Shown: positions 41,861 to 54,289 of the stretch, piece by piece | Position numbering within the stretch: the first letter of the stretch is position 1 | Layout of the letters: each line of letters begins with the position of its first letter | NCBI GenBank assembly: GCA_000499405.2 | Contig: HG738137.1 | Span: forward strand, 13,075,661-13,139,660 | Direction: 5' to 3' | Source: Onchocerca volvulus | Lineage: Eukaryota > Nematoda > Chromadorea > Rhabditida > Onchocercidae | Length of the DNA: 64,000 nucleotides | Position numbers and translations under genes: made by a program | Notes under the pieces: model-generated | Seen by the model: the letters and a program-made list of their open reading frames with translations, nothing else | Database searches by the model: none | Told to the model about the DNA's origin: nothing

Positions 41861-42179
41861 GGGGCCGAATTTTTGACTCCGCCCCGCGCGACGCTTTTAT
41901 AAGCGGACAGAATTTTTTCACCACGCCTGCGTTATGCATTGACTACGGCCACTTTCTGCAACGTTTCAAGTTCTTCATTTGAAATTTTTATACAACCTTG
42001 CATCCGGATAGGCGCAAGTCTTTAAATAAACAAGACGAGTAATTTAAGCTTTTCGTTTTATTTCTTTTTTTTTTTTTTACTTTGTGAGGATTTAATTCAT
42101 TTTTTGATTTGTGGAATGTATTTGCGTCGCACAAATGTCGACGTCATGGTAGTGTATAATGGAACGTTTCGTTCAAGCA

Positions 42180-43510
42180 ATTTATTTCACAGTACTTGTG
42201 GATATACAATATTTTTTGTTACTCTGTGTAAATACAGAGATTGTATGGTTTGCCGGCTATACGTAAAAGTAAACTATGCAATTGAGAAGCAATCGGTCTC
42301 TAGATCTAAATCGCACAATTCCAAAGATTCACCCTGAACTTTATCGATAGTGAATGCAAACGTCAGTCGAATTGGGGAATTGCAGTCTCTTAAACTGAAA
42401 TGGCATATCCGTTGGAGTAATAGGAATTCGAGGAATAAGGACATCTCCACCTTTGAAAAGTCCTGTCAAGACTGTTGCCTCTACGACATTGCTTATTAAT
42501 TTTTTTATTGCAAGTCACGCGCTATTGCAAAGTTTTAGCTGATTGACATTCGCAACAGAATAATTGGCATACCAGTTCTGAATTGCAGTACGTGCGGTGG
42601 CAGTCCTTGCAGATCGAGTGAACTCAAAAATTCTGTTGGATAATTAACCGCTTCATCTGCTTCCAAAACAGTGTCGACGGACTTATATGTGATGCCTCGC
42701 TCTGAATGTTAGACTGAATAATAATTGAGAAATTCGACGAAGTTTTTGTTCTTGGCCGTAAGAATAGCTCCAATCGTGATCCTTATAATTTGTTCGAATA
42801 TCTGGAAACACTTTTTCAACCAAATCTTCTTTTGATGCTACTAAATTGCAGAAGTTGTACGTGAATGCGATTCATCCTGAGGCCAGATCACCGGCAGCTT
42901 TCCGCTCTTAATTTCCAGCGAATCATGTGAGAAAATTAAGTTGATCGATCGTTTTGCACCAGGCACCCATATTGTATTTAATTTTAACGCTTTTATATGT
43001 AGCCACAAATAAAGTATTTCGGGCAAGCATTTATTTTATCCGCTGGTGTGGATGAGGAATTTCAGGTAATATTTGTTTGAAATCTCCTGCAAAAAATATT
43101 CATGCGTTACCAAATGATCTGATATTTCTATGCAAATCTTGCAACAATCGACCAAGACCAAGGGCTTAACCGATTTTTTTGGGCGCCATTGTACATTCAT
43201 CCATAAATAAGTTTGCATTTTTGCAATACTTTTCCCGTACCGAATGTTTAAGAAATTTTGCATGTGAGAATTCCAATGAATTGCATGCTCAATGGCAATT
43301 TTAAAGCGGAATGAGCAATTCTTCCATTTGGTAGGAATGTTGCAGCTATTCGCACGATGCAAGAGCTAAGGCTATATCTTTTTTAGATTGAATTGCTCTC
43401 AGAATCAATCTACCAATTTCTCCTGGTGCATCTAAGAACAAGATTAGGATTAAACAAGATTCAAGCAAGATTAATTTCTTCAATTCTCTTATTGACAGTT
43501 TGCATTATTT
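42180..43510 (-). pseudogene. Helitron Pif1-type helicase, decayed
   Basis: In order: LFLDAPGEIGRL where FLDAPGGTGKT (Walker A) is expected; IALALAS and IAATFL; a piece around MNVQWRPKKSVKPLVLVD in place of DECTMAPKKSVEALDR; EISNKYYLKFLIH in place of GDFRQ-LPVIP; then LKLNT and SLEIKSGKLPVIWPQDESHS. The end has KGGDVLIPRIPITPTDMPFQ, FKRLQFPIRLTFAFTIDKVQ and GESLELCDLDLE, a good helicase motif VI region, and TKNIVYPQVL just before the final stop. Walker A and most frames are broken. Confidence 0.85.
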
Positions 43511-44249
43511 GATCGCAAAAGCAGCAGATAGATTCGATGAGGCATTCGCAATTGATTGGGAACTTTGTTCGCGATAAGTACTAGTCTTCAATTATTATCA
43601 ACGCTTCGTTGTAGATTTCTGTGTGAAAACCATGTTCATATTTGAATTTTTGCTGCATATTCGATGGAGGATATTTTCAGCTTTTGGAGACGAAGAAGAG
43701 CAAAGTGGTCAATATGGTTGCAAACAGTGTACGAATTTGATTTGATGTGACGAGTTGCATGCGTAATTAATATACACATCCCAGTGTTAGTCAATCTCCA
43801 ATAAATTGAAAGCTTGAAATGCACTGCGGAAAGCAGCATGTGTGATGTCGTTGACAATTTTTAATTGTTGAAAAGAAGTTGGACCGAGCATATTTGCTAA
43901 CAACATGCGAAGAAAGAAGCGGTATACAATCTGCCTATCGCAATTTTTGGAATATATCCGTCAACTGGTTTTCCTCCTCTGCATCTTCAAATAATTTTCT
44001 ACTCGATTCCACGTATAATGTGCGGGCACCTTCGAATATAACACTGTTTTCTCAAATTCGTTATTTTGACATAATATGAAGAAAGCAGTTAAAGTTTTAG
44101 CCGGTGAATTCAGGATATTTGTTGCCGATTTCTAGCTATGAAATAAACGAAGTTGTCTGTTTTCTAGATATACTGCTAGGTGAACATTAGCTGGACTTCG
44201 TTGATGTATGAGAAATGAAAGAATTCGGCAACACCTTCATTGCTCTTAT
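43511..44249 (-). pseudogene. Helitron Rep-helicase linker region, decayed
   Basis: It contains GNAILHIVEIVQY-like and INEVQLMFT-like pieces, GYIPKIAIGRLYT, and STTSHMLLSAVHFKL matching the usual long linker between Rep and helicase (R.LLL-V.GP.SF..L). Stops are frequent. Confidence 0.7.
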
Positions 44250-45250
44250 GTATCTTTCAGACTGAATACTGTACGATTTCAACGATATGTAATATCGCAT
44301 TCCTACCACTGCTTTCTGGCTGCACGCCAAAAACTACCATATTGCAGCCTTTATTCATATATTTACAAACGTATTCGATCGATTTAACGGAGTTACAGTA
44401 TTTATGTGTGCGCTTTGTACGTTTTTAATAGCAAAGGTGAATATGAAACAAACTACTGATTATCTACTTTGATTTCACCATTCCACATTTTTCTGCTTGC
44501 TAATTTATCGTCATCTTCTACTGATTATCTTCTGTATGAAGAATACCCATCGTTTTTTGTAACTGTGTTGAATACTAATGCTCGAGGATATCGCTTCGAG
44601 CATTTTTCGTCCATGATGCATGATGAATTTGGATTCAGTGCAACACAAGGTCCATGTATCATATTTTTCATCACGATTTTATACAAATCCTTATCGACTT
44701 CGTCATCGGATATTTCAGCGCATATTATATTATCGATTTCGTTTGAAACGATTTTGTCATAAAGCCAGATTATTATATGATGGTATTACAGTCCTCTCTT
44801 TTGCTATTCTCCTGAATACATCCAGCAACGCACTGACCCAAAAATTTTATGTTTCATAGCGATTTCAGCTTCTTTTTTAAAACACGTGTTATGATGTCAT
44901 GCCTATCCATGTTAAAATTTCTCAGTTCATATTAAAAGATTTTCTGAGGAAAGAATCGTTTAACTCACGAAATCTAATGAATACTTTTTCTGCATTAATT
45001 CGATTAGATCCATCATTGAGAATTTCAATACCATCCATTTTGGATATAGATCATGTTTAATCCTAATCAAGAAATCCTAAAGATGAAGTGGCGCGACATA
45101 GTTTTAAAAGGATGACAAACATGTTTACCACCAAAATGCTTTAATTCATAGATAAACGATAATGATCGACGTAGCAACAGACACAGTTGGGAATGCCAAG
45201 GGTTTCAGTTCGACAGTTCAGATCGACGCAACACTAGGACAATCCGACAA
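44250..45250 (-). pseudogene. Helitron Rep (HUH nuclease) domain, decayed
   Basis: Frames on minus give LCLLLRRSLSFIYELKHFGG, then DRHDIITRVLKKEAEIAMKH, KIFGSVRCWMY and QKRGL. A stop and YHHIIIWLYDKI follow where intact elements have LPHxHILIWL, so the first His of the HUH motif is Tyr and the preceding Pro is a stop. NIICAEISDDEVDKDLY, MIHGPCVALNPNSSCM, KCSKRYP and then SIEYVCKYMNKG complete the typical Rep series. Catalysis is impossible. Confidence 0.85.
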
Positions 45251-45400
45251 TTCACTTGAATAGTATACTTTGTCTAGCAGCGACAAAGAAAAGAATAACT
45301 CAGTGATCAATTTGCCTGGATGTTCTCTGATAATTGTAGAAACTGCATTCATCTCTGTCACACAAGATACAAAAAACCTCTTCAACACTTCGTGCTGACC

Positions 45401-46598
45401 TAACCTAATCACAATAGTAAAAAAATATCAGTTTTCTTCCTTAAAACTAGAAAAATGCGCTTTCTCTTTTCTTTTTTTCCACTTAACCAGACTGAACTAG
45501 TGTATAAAAGCATGCGCATATTCGAATGTAAATTTTTGTCAAATTTTTTTTTCAAAGCCGTAGATATGGACTTTACGTTGTATAAGATTTTGAATTAATA
45601 TAGATAAGGTGCATGTTTAAAAACTTTCGGAGATTTAAGATTTTGAACAAACGAACATTGACATTTTTATTTATACAGACCAGCTGGAGCCATATTTTGA
45701 TTTTTTGACTTCTAATTGATACTTCCAATTCTTCTGATCTTAACAAAAAACTAAATTTATTTATTTTAGAATAATAGCAATAACTGGCTTAGATTTTCTT
45801 TGTTCAAAATGAAGTAACCAAAATAATTTCATCTATGGACGGAATATGAATGAATGCAAAACATGTAAAGTCATTGAAAAACAAAGTTCAAAGGTTAGTA
45901 TTATGATTACTATTGCATGAAGACTTAAAAATGACATAAAGTCAATCAAAAATGATAAAAATAAATATTTCTCATAAATGATTATGGTTAATAGCCAAAA
46001 AAGTTGTTTCTATTGTTTATATCATTTATTTTTTAAAAAGCAAAAATAATTCCTCATCTAATATTGCAGAAATGTAAACATTTGTCATGGATTTATCGTA
46101 ATGGCAGTAATAATGATAGTTATGTAATTGAAATGTCTTAGATATTTTTCATCTAACTTTATTTCATAACAGGTGAAGAAAGCAACTAGTCGAAAAGCTC
46201 AAAAATGCTCATCAAAAGTTTGAGATAGGAAATTTGCATGTAACAAAGTTACGGTCCCAAAATGGTATCGAAGAAAATATTTATAAGTTGTAAAGTTTGG
46301 AAGAAATTTCTTTGTCTTATTGATCACTTTTTTCTTTATATAATTAATTTCAAAATGATAGCTTGGAAAAGTATTAATTCCCAAAAAAAAAAATTAATAC
46401 TGAGATTTTATATAAACTATCCTATAATTTTTCAAATTTCGTTGCATTTCATTCTACGCGTTTGCATATTTTAATCATAAAATGATGGACAATAAGCCAA
46501 TTGAAATTTAAAATGCTCTTCATCGCTTTAATTTATTCCAAGGAATAACATTTCCAGATATATGGAATGAATAAGATCCATAGATCGATCGCGAGAGG
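45401..46598. other. Flank between the Helitron and minus unit 4
   Basis: AT-rich. 45740-45900 repeats part of 35880-36080. No gene is seen. Confidence 0.5.
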
Positions 46599-46716
46599 TT
46601 AACAGATAATATTTGCATACGTGTTATTGTTGACAATCCTATGAAACGAAGATTGGAAGAAGAATGGTATGATGAACTGATGGCTAATTTTCAATAATTT
46701 TGATTCAGATTGCTGG
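46599..46716 (-). pseudogene. IHQFITSFF repeat exon, unit 4
   Basis: It starts after AAATTTTCAG on minus and ends at TAA (118 nt). The translation has SESKLLKISHQFIIPFFFQS and HRIVNNNTYANIIC, clearly related to the 25.4- and 32.4-kb copies. A 5-base deletion after the acceptor changes the incoming phase from 0 to 1, so it could not replace them in a conserved gene. Confidence 0.4.
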
Positions 46717-48322
46717 CTGAAAATTTGATCTTTCTTAAATGTCAGGATTCCGACGAAAAACAATCGTTCAATATTATTTTCTCGTCATTAATTTAGAAGG
46801 ATTGAATACAGTATATTATTATTTACATCTTCAATTTAAGAGACTAAAATGAACATTAATGAATCCCTTAATTAACTATTTTTACTGCCGAATTTAATAT
46901 TTAAAAACTAGTTATGAAAAGAAAAGAACATGGTTTGGTTTTCTGTAGGTAAATGAAACAAAAAATATTCACCTACGCATTGCTTATTTATCATATAGTT
47001 TATGAATAAAATTTCCCTTTAAATCATCATGTTTAGCAAAAAATCTTATTAGGACAGTTGCCATCCTGAAATATTTTAAGTTGTTTTTTCTTTCTCATCT
47101 TATTTCGACCATTTAAGGTCGAGAAATATGTGCTGGAGTTTCTAAATTAGAATGTAGATGAAAAATTTTCCAGGAAAAAGTAATAATTTAACGGCCTCTA
47201 ATGATCATTCAGTGAAAAGAAAAAAAAAAGAGGAAAAGTTGAATAAAATGTTTTTTCTTTCACAGATATTTCAATATTTTTACGTCATGAAAATGAATAT
47301 TTAATTAATCGCAAATGTAAGTGGACCGTCTCATTGATAAATTTTAAAACCGTTGCAATTTTGTTATAATCAAGTAAAGAATCACATTTTGAAATGATAT
47401 TTTAAAGTTATTTTCTCAGTATTTTAGAATACAAAATTTTATACTACATCATAGTGATAATTTCCTTCACTCATTTTTAATATTCAATTTAAACATAAGG
47501 AATCTTTTTTGTCTTTCGCTTTTTTAGAATATTCTAATGACTGGAAGAATTGTTACTATAAAACTAAAAAAAATTGATGAATAAATTATTATATGCGTAG
47601 TCACTTAACAGATATTGAGAGTTAAGATATTCCAAATTTGATTTTTCGTACTTCTTCTAACAGAAACTTTAATTTTTAAATCTGTTATTAAAATTCAAAG
47701 GCTATTCAGGATTGAATACTATAGGATTTATCAAATATACTGAAAACGAAACAATTTTGAACAATTATATTACAATGGTTCCGATACAAATCATTAATGG
47801 ATCACTGAATATTGATAATATTTCAAGAGTAATGCATGCACAGAAAGAAAATTAAGATTAAAAAATGTGGCAAAAAAAAAGATGAAATTTAAAGTAAATA
47901 CATTCTCCTTTAATGATTTTTTTTCGCTTACTACAACGCTGTTTGACGAGTCTAAGTACAATAATGAAATTTTGCACAAAATAATCTATTACAATATATT
48001 TTTCAAATTTACTTGTTTCTCCAACAACTATTTTCTCTTATATCCTAATTCATCAGTCAACGATGAATAATTCTTAGGAAGTTTCGAAAGCTATAAGTTT
48101 TTTTCTTTTTCTATGTATATGTGTGATTTTATATTCTTGCATTTTTTTATATTGTTAACAGTTTTAAATCAAATCCATTATATGTGTAAATAAAATGTTA
48201 AAAAAAAAAAAAAAAGCAAAAGGATAAAATTAATGAAATATTTTCATAGTATCATAATTTCATGATTTCATTGATATATAAATGAAATTGTTGTAATTAT
48301 GATTTCGTTTACACATAGCATT
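46717..48322. other. Unit 4 non-coding
   Basis: It includes the micro-ORF relative at 47066-47116, whose ATG has become CTG but whose 17-codon frame and TAA remain. The ORFs at 47794-48070 are AT-rich shadows. Confidence 0.5.
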
Positions 48323-48976
48323 TCAGCAGAATATCGCTTTCAACCATGACACTGACATCGGCATTAGCAATAACGCTATCTGAAGTGATATTTATTTTTA
48401 TTACATTAATAAGTTATTTTATCATTTTTTTTCAAATCTTTCATTATTCAATTTTTCTTGCATCCTTTTTTCTTTTTTTTTTCCACTGCTATTATTTATT
48501 ATTTTTAAGATCAATATATTCTAGCTTGAAATAGTGAACTAATTTGATATTGTAATATTTTTTTAACTTTTAATCCTTTTAACTTTCACAATTTTGATAA
48601 TATTACTAATTGAATTAGTAATGAAAAATTATCATTTTTTATGCTTTTTCTGGGGTTTTTCTTTTTAATTAAATTTATTGTTTTGATAAAAATGTATGAA
48701 ATATATAAAGAATAAACTAACATGCAACCACCAATTCCTGAACATTTCTTTCTGTCCTGCCCCTCCTTTGCAACAAACAGCTACAACAACAGTACCACCA
48801 CCACCACCACCACCACCACCACCACAGGGTTGATCACATCCCAGAATGTGTCTTCTAGGTCGATAATTTAGACTTTTGGGAATAGTTAAAGAATTATTGG
48901 GTTTTAATGTATAGATGTCAGCAATTATTACTGGTAGCATCAGTGACAATAACAGTATAATCCACTTGAAGTCCAT
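48323..48976 (-). CDS. Small secreted protein family, copy 4 (poly-Gly type)
   Basis: Exon 1 is 48722-48976 and exon 2 is 48323-48379 on minus, giving 103 residues. The ATG follows ATTTCAGAAC. The signal peptide (MDFKWIILLLSLMLPVIIAD) and a short pro-region lead to RPRRH, an altered dibasic site. The core is CDQPC, then ten glycines encoded by GGT repeats, then VAVCCKGGAGQKEMFRNWW and LH. The tail is IALLLMPMSVSWLKAIFC. Splice sites are GTTAGT and TTCAG. The poly-Gly run is likely length-variable. It is the best-preserved copy with copy 5. Confidence 0.75.
48798..48827. repeat. Trinucleotide repeat coding poly-Gly
   Basis: A near-perfect (CCA)n on plus reads as GGT glycine codons in copy 4. 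It is in frame, so length changes keep the protein open. Confidence 0.9.
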
Positions 48977-51900
48977 GTTCTGAAATATCTGAAAAGCTGT
49001 CCTGAATCGTAATCTGAAAAATTTTTTTATTCGTTGATTTTGCTACGTAGAAGTTAGGAAATATCATCATATGAGACAATGGGTCTCTTTCATCATCAGT
49101 GCTAGTCATGCATAGGAATCCATGAAAATGATATCATGAGAAAATATCTAATTCGCTTTCCAAGCGACTTAAATTTTTTTTGAGTTGATAAAAGTACTCA
49201 GGAAGAAATTAATTTAATGTCAAAAGTTTGTAGGGTCCAATGAGACACAGGAACTGTTATCGAAATTATCATCCATATATTTGCCAACTAAATGAGGCCA
49301 TCAATCAATTCGTTTCAATTTTTAAATTTGAAGCTATTAAGCATTTCAGACTTGCATGCATATATTATAGAAAGGAAAATGAATATTTCTTAATCAATTG
49401 AAGTATGAACTACAGCTTACTAGCATATATTAAAATATCAATGCATTTATTGCTTATTTTGCATATATTGATATTTCTGAATCACTACAGATTGATATTT
49501 TGATTTGGAATTTTATAAAATCTCAGATAATACTATTTATCATTTATATTTTTACTGAATAGCAACCAAAACTATTGATATATCAAAAAAATTAACTTTC
49601 GAAAGTGATATAGGAAAAAAAGTTATTAAAAAAGGAAAAATATATACATCTTTTTGCGTTACTTACAGGAATGTTGCAAAAAAAGGTACGATGTTTTCAA
49701 AGAGATAAGAAATAGGAGTTAGAATGAATTTAGCGGATAGATCGGCCTTAAAATTCAAAACTCAAGTCTATTGTTCTTGACAAAAGGCACCAATGATTTG
49801 TAAATATTAAAGACGTTTCTATTTGACATTTGTTGCTATGTATATCTACACAATATACTTTTTGGTCAAATTTAGTAAAATTGAAATAAATAGCATACTA
49901 AGGGTTATTTTATGAAATTGTTTTATATCCCATCCCTTCTTCTGGTTCCTTCCTTTTTCTCAATATTTAATGATAAAGTTCTGTCCAAAAAGTCAAAGTA
50001 TAGAAATTCCGCAGCAATTTCTCAAAATATAATGAATGCACCTAAAACGAACTATCATAACGAAAGCCTTGTGGCCACTTGATGATCCACTGAACTATTA
50101 TATTGTCGTATCATTGCCTAGATGATCACCTAAATAAAATTTTGAACAAAAATGTGTTTCCAAATAGTTTCCAGAAAACAAAATTAGGTACTTAAATTGC
50201 AGATGTTGAAGATCAGTTTAAAACATTGCGTTAATCTGGTTGCAAATTGATCTTCGATGATACATCCAAGGAAAATTATCCTGCCCAACTTGAATAAGTA
50301 AATTAAATAATGGACTGATGATAATTAAGTAGTCGAATACCAGCTGTTGTGATAACCTGTAATAATGGATTTTCTAATTCGACTTCTTTATATATTTAAT
50401 TTTTACCTTAACTTTCTATAAAAGTGATTCGCCAAACCCGTCTTATTACCGTTTCAAATGATGTTTACACGAAATCTTCCGCATGATTCAGTAAATTAAT
50501 TACGAAGAAGCAAAGAAGAAGCGGAATGAAAGTGAAAAGTGTAAGGAATTTTTTTATTTATTGCTTAAATCATTTGAAAGTTCAATTAACTCAGATCTAG
50601 TGTAGTGTATCTGTTAAACATCACTGATAGAAACCTGAATTTTTTGCATTGATGACAAAAATCGCTACTGAATAAATTTTCTGCGTTAGTGCCAAAAACT
50701 TGATAGAGGGTGAATGAATTTCGAAATGTTTCATTGCCGCGGGCTTCAAACGTGCATTTTCATTTTTTAAAAAACGAGGAAAAAAAGAAAGGAAAAAATA
50801 TTTTTTTTTATCATCGATAAACAGAAGAAAATGCATTCAATGGACACGATCAGCAAAAATGAAGAATTAAAAAATTAGCAGAATCTCTTTTTTTAATAAA
50901 TTTGTGTGGTAACTTCGAATTTACTTCTTTTTTTTCAACTGTAGCACTTTTTCAGTTTTTTTTCTCTAAATATAACATTTTTTGAAATTTTTTTTTTCAA
51001 ATATAGCATTTTAAATTTACTTCCTTGTACAATCGCGTCGTTGTATTTATTTCTTTAGTCTATTACATCAGAAAATAAAAATGCAGACCAATTATTTGGT
51101 CACTAATTGGCAGCTGAATGAAATATTTTGAAAAAGATCAAAAAAAAAACTATTAATCAAATAAGATTTTCAAACCAAACATATGATACCCGAGAGCAAC
51201 TAATAATAACAGAACTTACTGAAATATATTCTGAACGTTTTGATTTTGATCAATTAAATCGTTAATCTCACTGCATTATTTCCACTGCATGTGAGTGAAA
51301 ATTTTCGCACAATATTATTTCTACTGCAATAAAGTTAAATTTTATTTGTTTACAATTTAATTACTTTTTTTCGGTAAAAGATTGTTGTCCCTCTTAATTT
51401 TATTTCATTTTCGTCTAAGAATCTTGATTTTGAATTATTCATTTATGCCACTGACATGCACATATGTTCTTTATTCGTTTCATTTGAATACGATTGTAAT
51501 TCATATAAAATCATGTTCAAATAATTTATATTAGTTGCAAAAAATCGATAATTTAGTAAATGATGTAATTTATAAAAATGCTGCAATTTTATGAATGATT
51601 ATATTGATAAAAAATTCCTACAGTAATATAAAACAAGCAGTTTCAGATAAAAAAGACAAAAATTTTAAATGCAATAATTAAAAGCATTCACGGATTGTAT
51701 ACAACGATGGCATGATGTGCAGTGCATTGTTCAGGTATGTAGTACGATACTGATTATTCAAGTGTGGTGTACGATATCGCCATGATATATAGTGCGAAAT
51801 TCATGATCTGGAATACGGTAGTAATTTATTACATAATACAGTATTCTTGACATAGAATACGCTATTGACGTGATATAAAGTGAGCATTCAAGAACTGCTA

Positions 51901-53686
51901 AAAAATTTATGCACTGAGATATATGCTAGAAATATGCATCATCAGGTACTGTTGATTTGTTTTCTGCATAATAATTGTCATTAGTAGTTTCATTCTTGCA
52001 ACTATTTTAAATTATTAAAAATGTGAAATTATGTGAAAACTTTTTTCTTCCTTCTAGATCATATATTTTACTTTTCCTCTGTTTGGAAAAAATCAACTTC
52101 ATCGTGTTTTGCAATGCATTTAATACTTTAATTAAAGAAATTAATGAAAAATCGATTAATGCAAATTTGTATTTTGCGGAACGAAAATATTAGATTTGAC
52201 ATGATTTTCTTTTGATATTTTATGACATTCCTTTATTATTTTATGCACAATTCTGTTTTTAAATGAAATGGAAGTGGTATGATGTATTATATAGCAATAA
52301 ATAATCAATCGCTGAGAAGCTAAATTAAATTTTTATGCAACAGCAGGAATTATAACCGTGAAAATTTGCAATTTTAAACAAGCAGAAAGTACCATTGCAG
52401 GCATTTTATTAATAAAATTTTTCGAATTGATTTCGATGTATTAAAAATTAAATTTAATACGTTAATTTCAGAACTACAATCATCATTTCAAATCTTCCGA
52501 TCCTAAAGTGACTTTTTGCTAAATTTCTGGCAGATCGATGAAGAATTATTTCTAGTTAAAGGTGCAGTGTTACTGACATCCTAAATTGGAGATTTCTTTG
52601 CTTTCTCTTATTGTACTATTAGAAGTTATGATTTTTACGAATTAAACATTTTTGTAAAATAAATGTTGAATTTTCGGCATACATTCTACAATGTCAAGTA
52701 ATTGTTAAATCACACTTGTTTGCAGTTTCACCACAATATTAAATCATCAACAATTCTCATTTGCATTTGATTGATTTCCTAATTGATCGGAAAGCATTTC
52801 TAGAATTTCAATATATTCGAGAAAAAATTGGAATGAATAAGAAAAAGTCATTTCTCATTTCCCTTCAAAAATTATTTCAACTTAATTATACGAGCAAAAA
52901 TGAAGAGAAGTATTTATGAAATTGAATTATTCATGAAATTGAATTATTCACCAATCTAATGTTTTATTCAGAAACTTTGGAAATTTGTCCGAAAAAAAGA
53001 AATCTATCTTCTTAAGTTTCCAATTTTTGCCATATTTGTTGTATTTTCGCCATCATTCGGATCTGTCGTAATTAATTCCAATATAAATGCTGTTAAACAA
53101 TATTTGACATTTTAATATTTGTTAATATGTTAAAACCTATATCTGTTTTAATTCTCCAAAACTGTCATTTTTTTTTTGCGAATTTAAAAAATCCTTAACA
53201 TAACTTGTTTTTTAATGATATTGATGCTGAAACTTGTTACTGGTCAAATAAAAGAATCATTTTTAAACTAAAAATGGTCGTAAAAATTGCAAAAAATTGA
53301 CGGATCGCATTTGACACAGATGTATGAAGTGAAATGCATTCAAAAATTTGTGACCAAATTATTGTCGCTTATTTTTTAGTAATAATATTTTCTGAACTTT
53401 TATTGGCAACGTTATATGTTGTATTCAACATCATCATTGGCAAATTTCATTTAATCAAAGCAACTTAATTTGGTGATTAAATAGTTTAATTATAAAGATT
53501 TAGACGCAATATCAACCGTTCACTTCATTTATTATAATAGATAAACTTGAAGACTACCAATTTTGAGTGTATTTTTTACATCACATACTAATTTGTATTT
53601 TAAAAGCTTATTTGTTTATCATTTCAATGTTATAAGAATTAAATTGGAATATTGAGCAGCAGGACATTTGTTAATTTATTGATTGT
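48977..53686. other. Upstream part of unit 4 and spacer
   Basis: About 49000-51150 is the reverse complement of the promoter-to-gene flank of units 1-3. 50250-50290 keeps a weak relic of the promoter block. 51180-51540 repeats at 61440 and 62270-62600. 51700-51900 has several loosely repeated GATATAGTGC/AGTACGAT motifs, also near 62800-62900. No gene is seen from 51.2 to 53.68 kb. Confidence 0.5.
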
Positions 53687-54160
53687 TTGGTGAAAATGAA
53701 AATATCTACCAAATTAAACGAAAGTGCAAAACTTTTCCAGACACTCGCGAAGAAACTGCGAGATGATTCTGGGCAGCTGAAAATTTTTGAGAATAATCAA
53801 GTTTACAAATCACAGAAGGACTTATTGTGTTATGACAGTTTTATCATAAATTTTATACGAATCATATAGTTGAATGAAATAAAAATGAGTACTGTAGTTA
53901 AAGTATGGACCAAAATCTCTGCTACCAGAAGATTAATAAATATAATACATCAGAAATTGTCCAAATTGTTCACCAATTTTGTCAGCAGGAAGCTAACCTT
54001 ACAACATCAGTCCAGATCATCTTGAATGCCAAAAACTTTCGCAAAACATGTTTTTATTAGGCATGACTTTTTTTTCGATCCGAATAATATAAGTGATTAA
54101 GTGATTTGCTTTGAATGCTATTTTGCTGTTACAAATAGCACAGGTTTTGTTCCATGTTTA
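53687..54160 (+). pseudogene. Decayed coding region, unassigned, with a weak BIR-like patch
   Basis: Coding-like pieces on plus: KISTKLNESAKLFQTLAKKL then RDDSGQLKIFENNQVY (open 53687-53869), then VVKVWTKISATRRLINI, then RHDFFFDPNNISD, a stop and VICFECYFAVTN. The last piece faintly recalls a BIR domain (aGFyy...D.V.CF.C), but the downstream Trp, His and Cys are missing. Composition is more coding-like than the flanks. I cannot identify the gene. Confidence 0.3.
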
Positions 54161-54289
54161 AGGAATTGTTAAAAGTGATGAAAACTTGAAAAATTCGAAT
54201 TTTCGGATGAATTGGATCATTTGAACCATATAAAATTACAGATCTTTGATGACTATTTCAGATTAAATGCAATAATTTTTGTTCCTTCT

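Larger units (their letters stand above)
41861..45400 (-). mobile_element. Helitron (RepHel) remnant
   Basis: The minus strand carries, in order, Rep-type and Pif1-type helicase coding, all decayed. A GC-rich 3' leader-like segment follows (GCGTCGCGCGGGGCGGAG at about 41876-41893 on minus), resembling the GC-rich region near Helitron 3' ends. The exact termini (5' TC, 3' CTRR) are not resolved. It lies between the plus-oriented and minus-oriented duplication units. Confidence 0.85.

Noticed and set aside
54060..54160. A BIR (inhibitor-of-apoptosis) domain
   Set aside because: Only the CFEC patch and a preceding Phe/Asp pattern fit; the conserved Trp, His and last Cys are not found and a stop interrupts it, so I did not name the gene.
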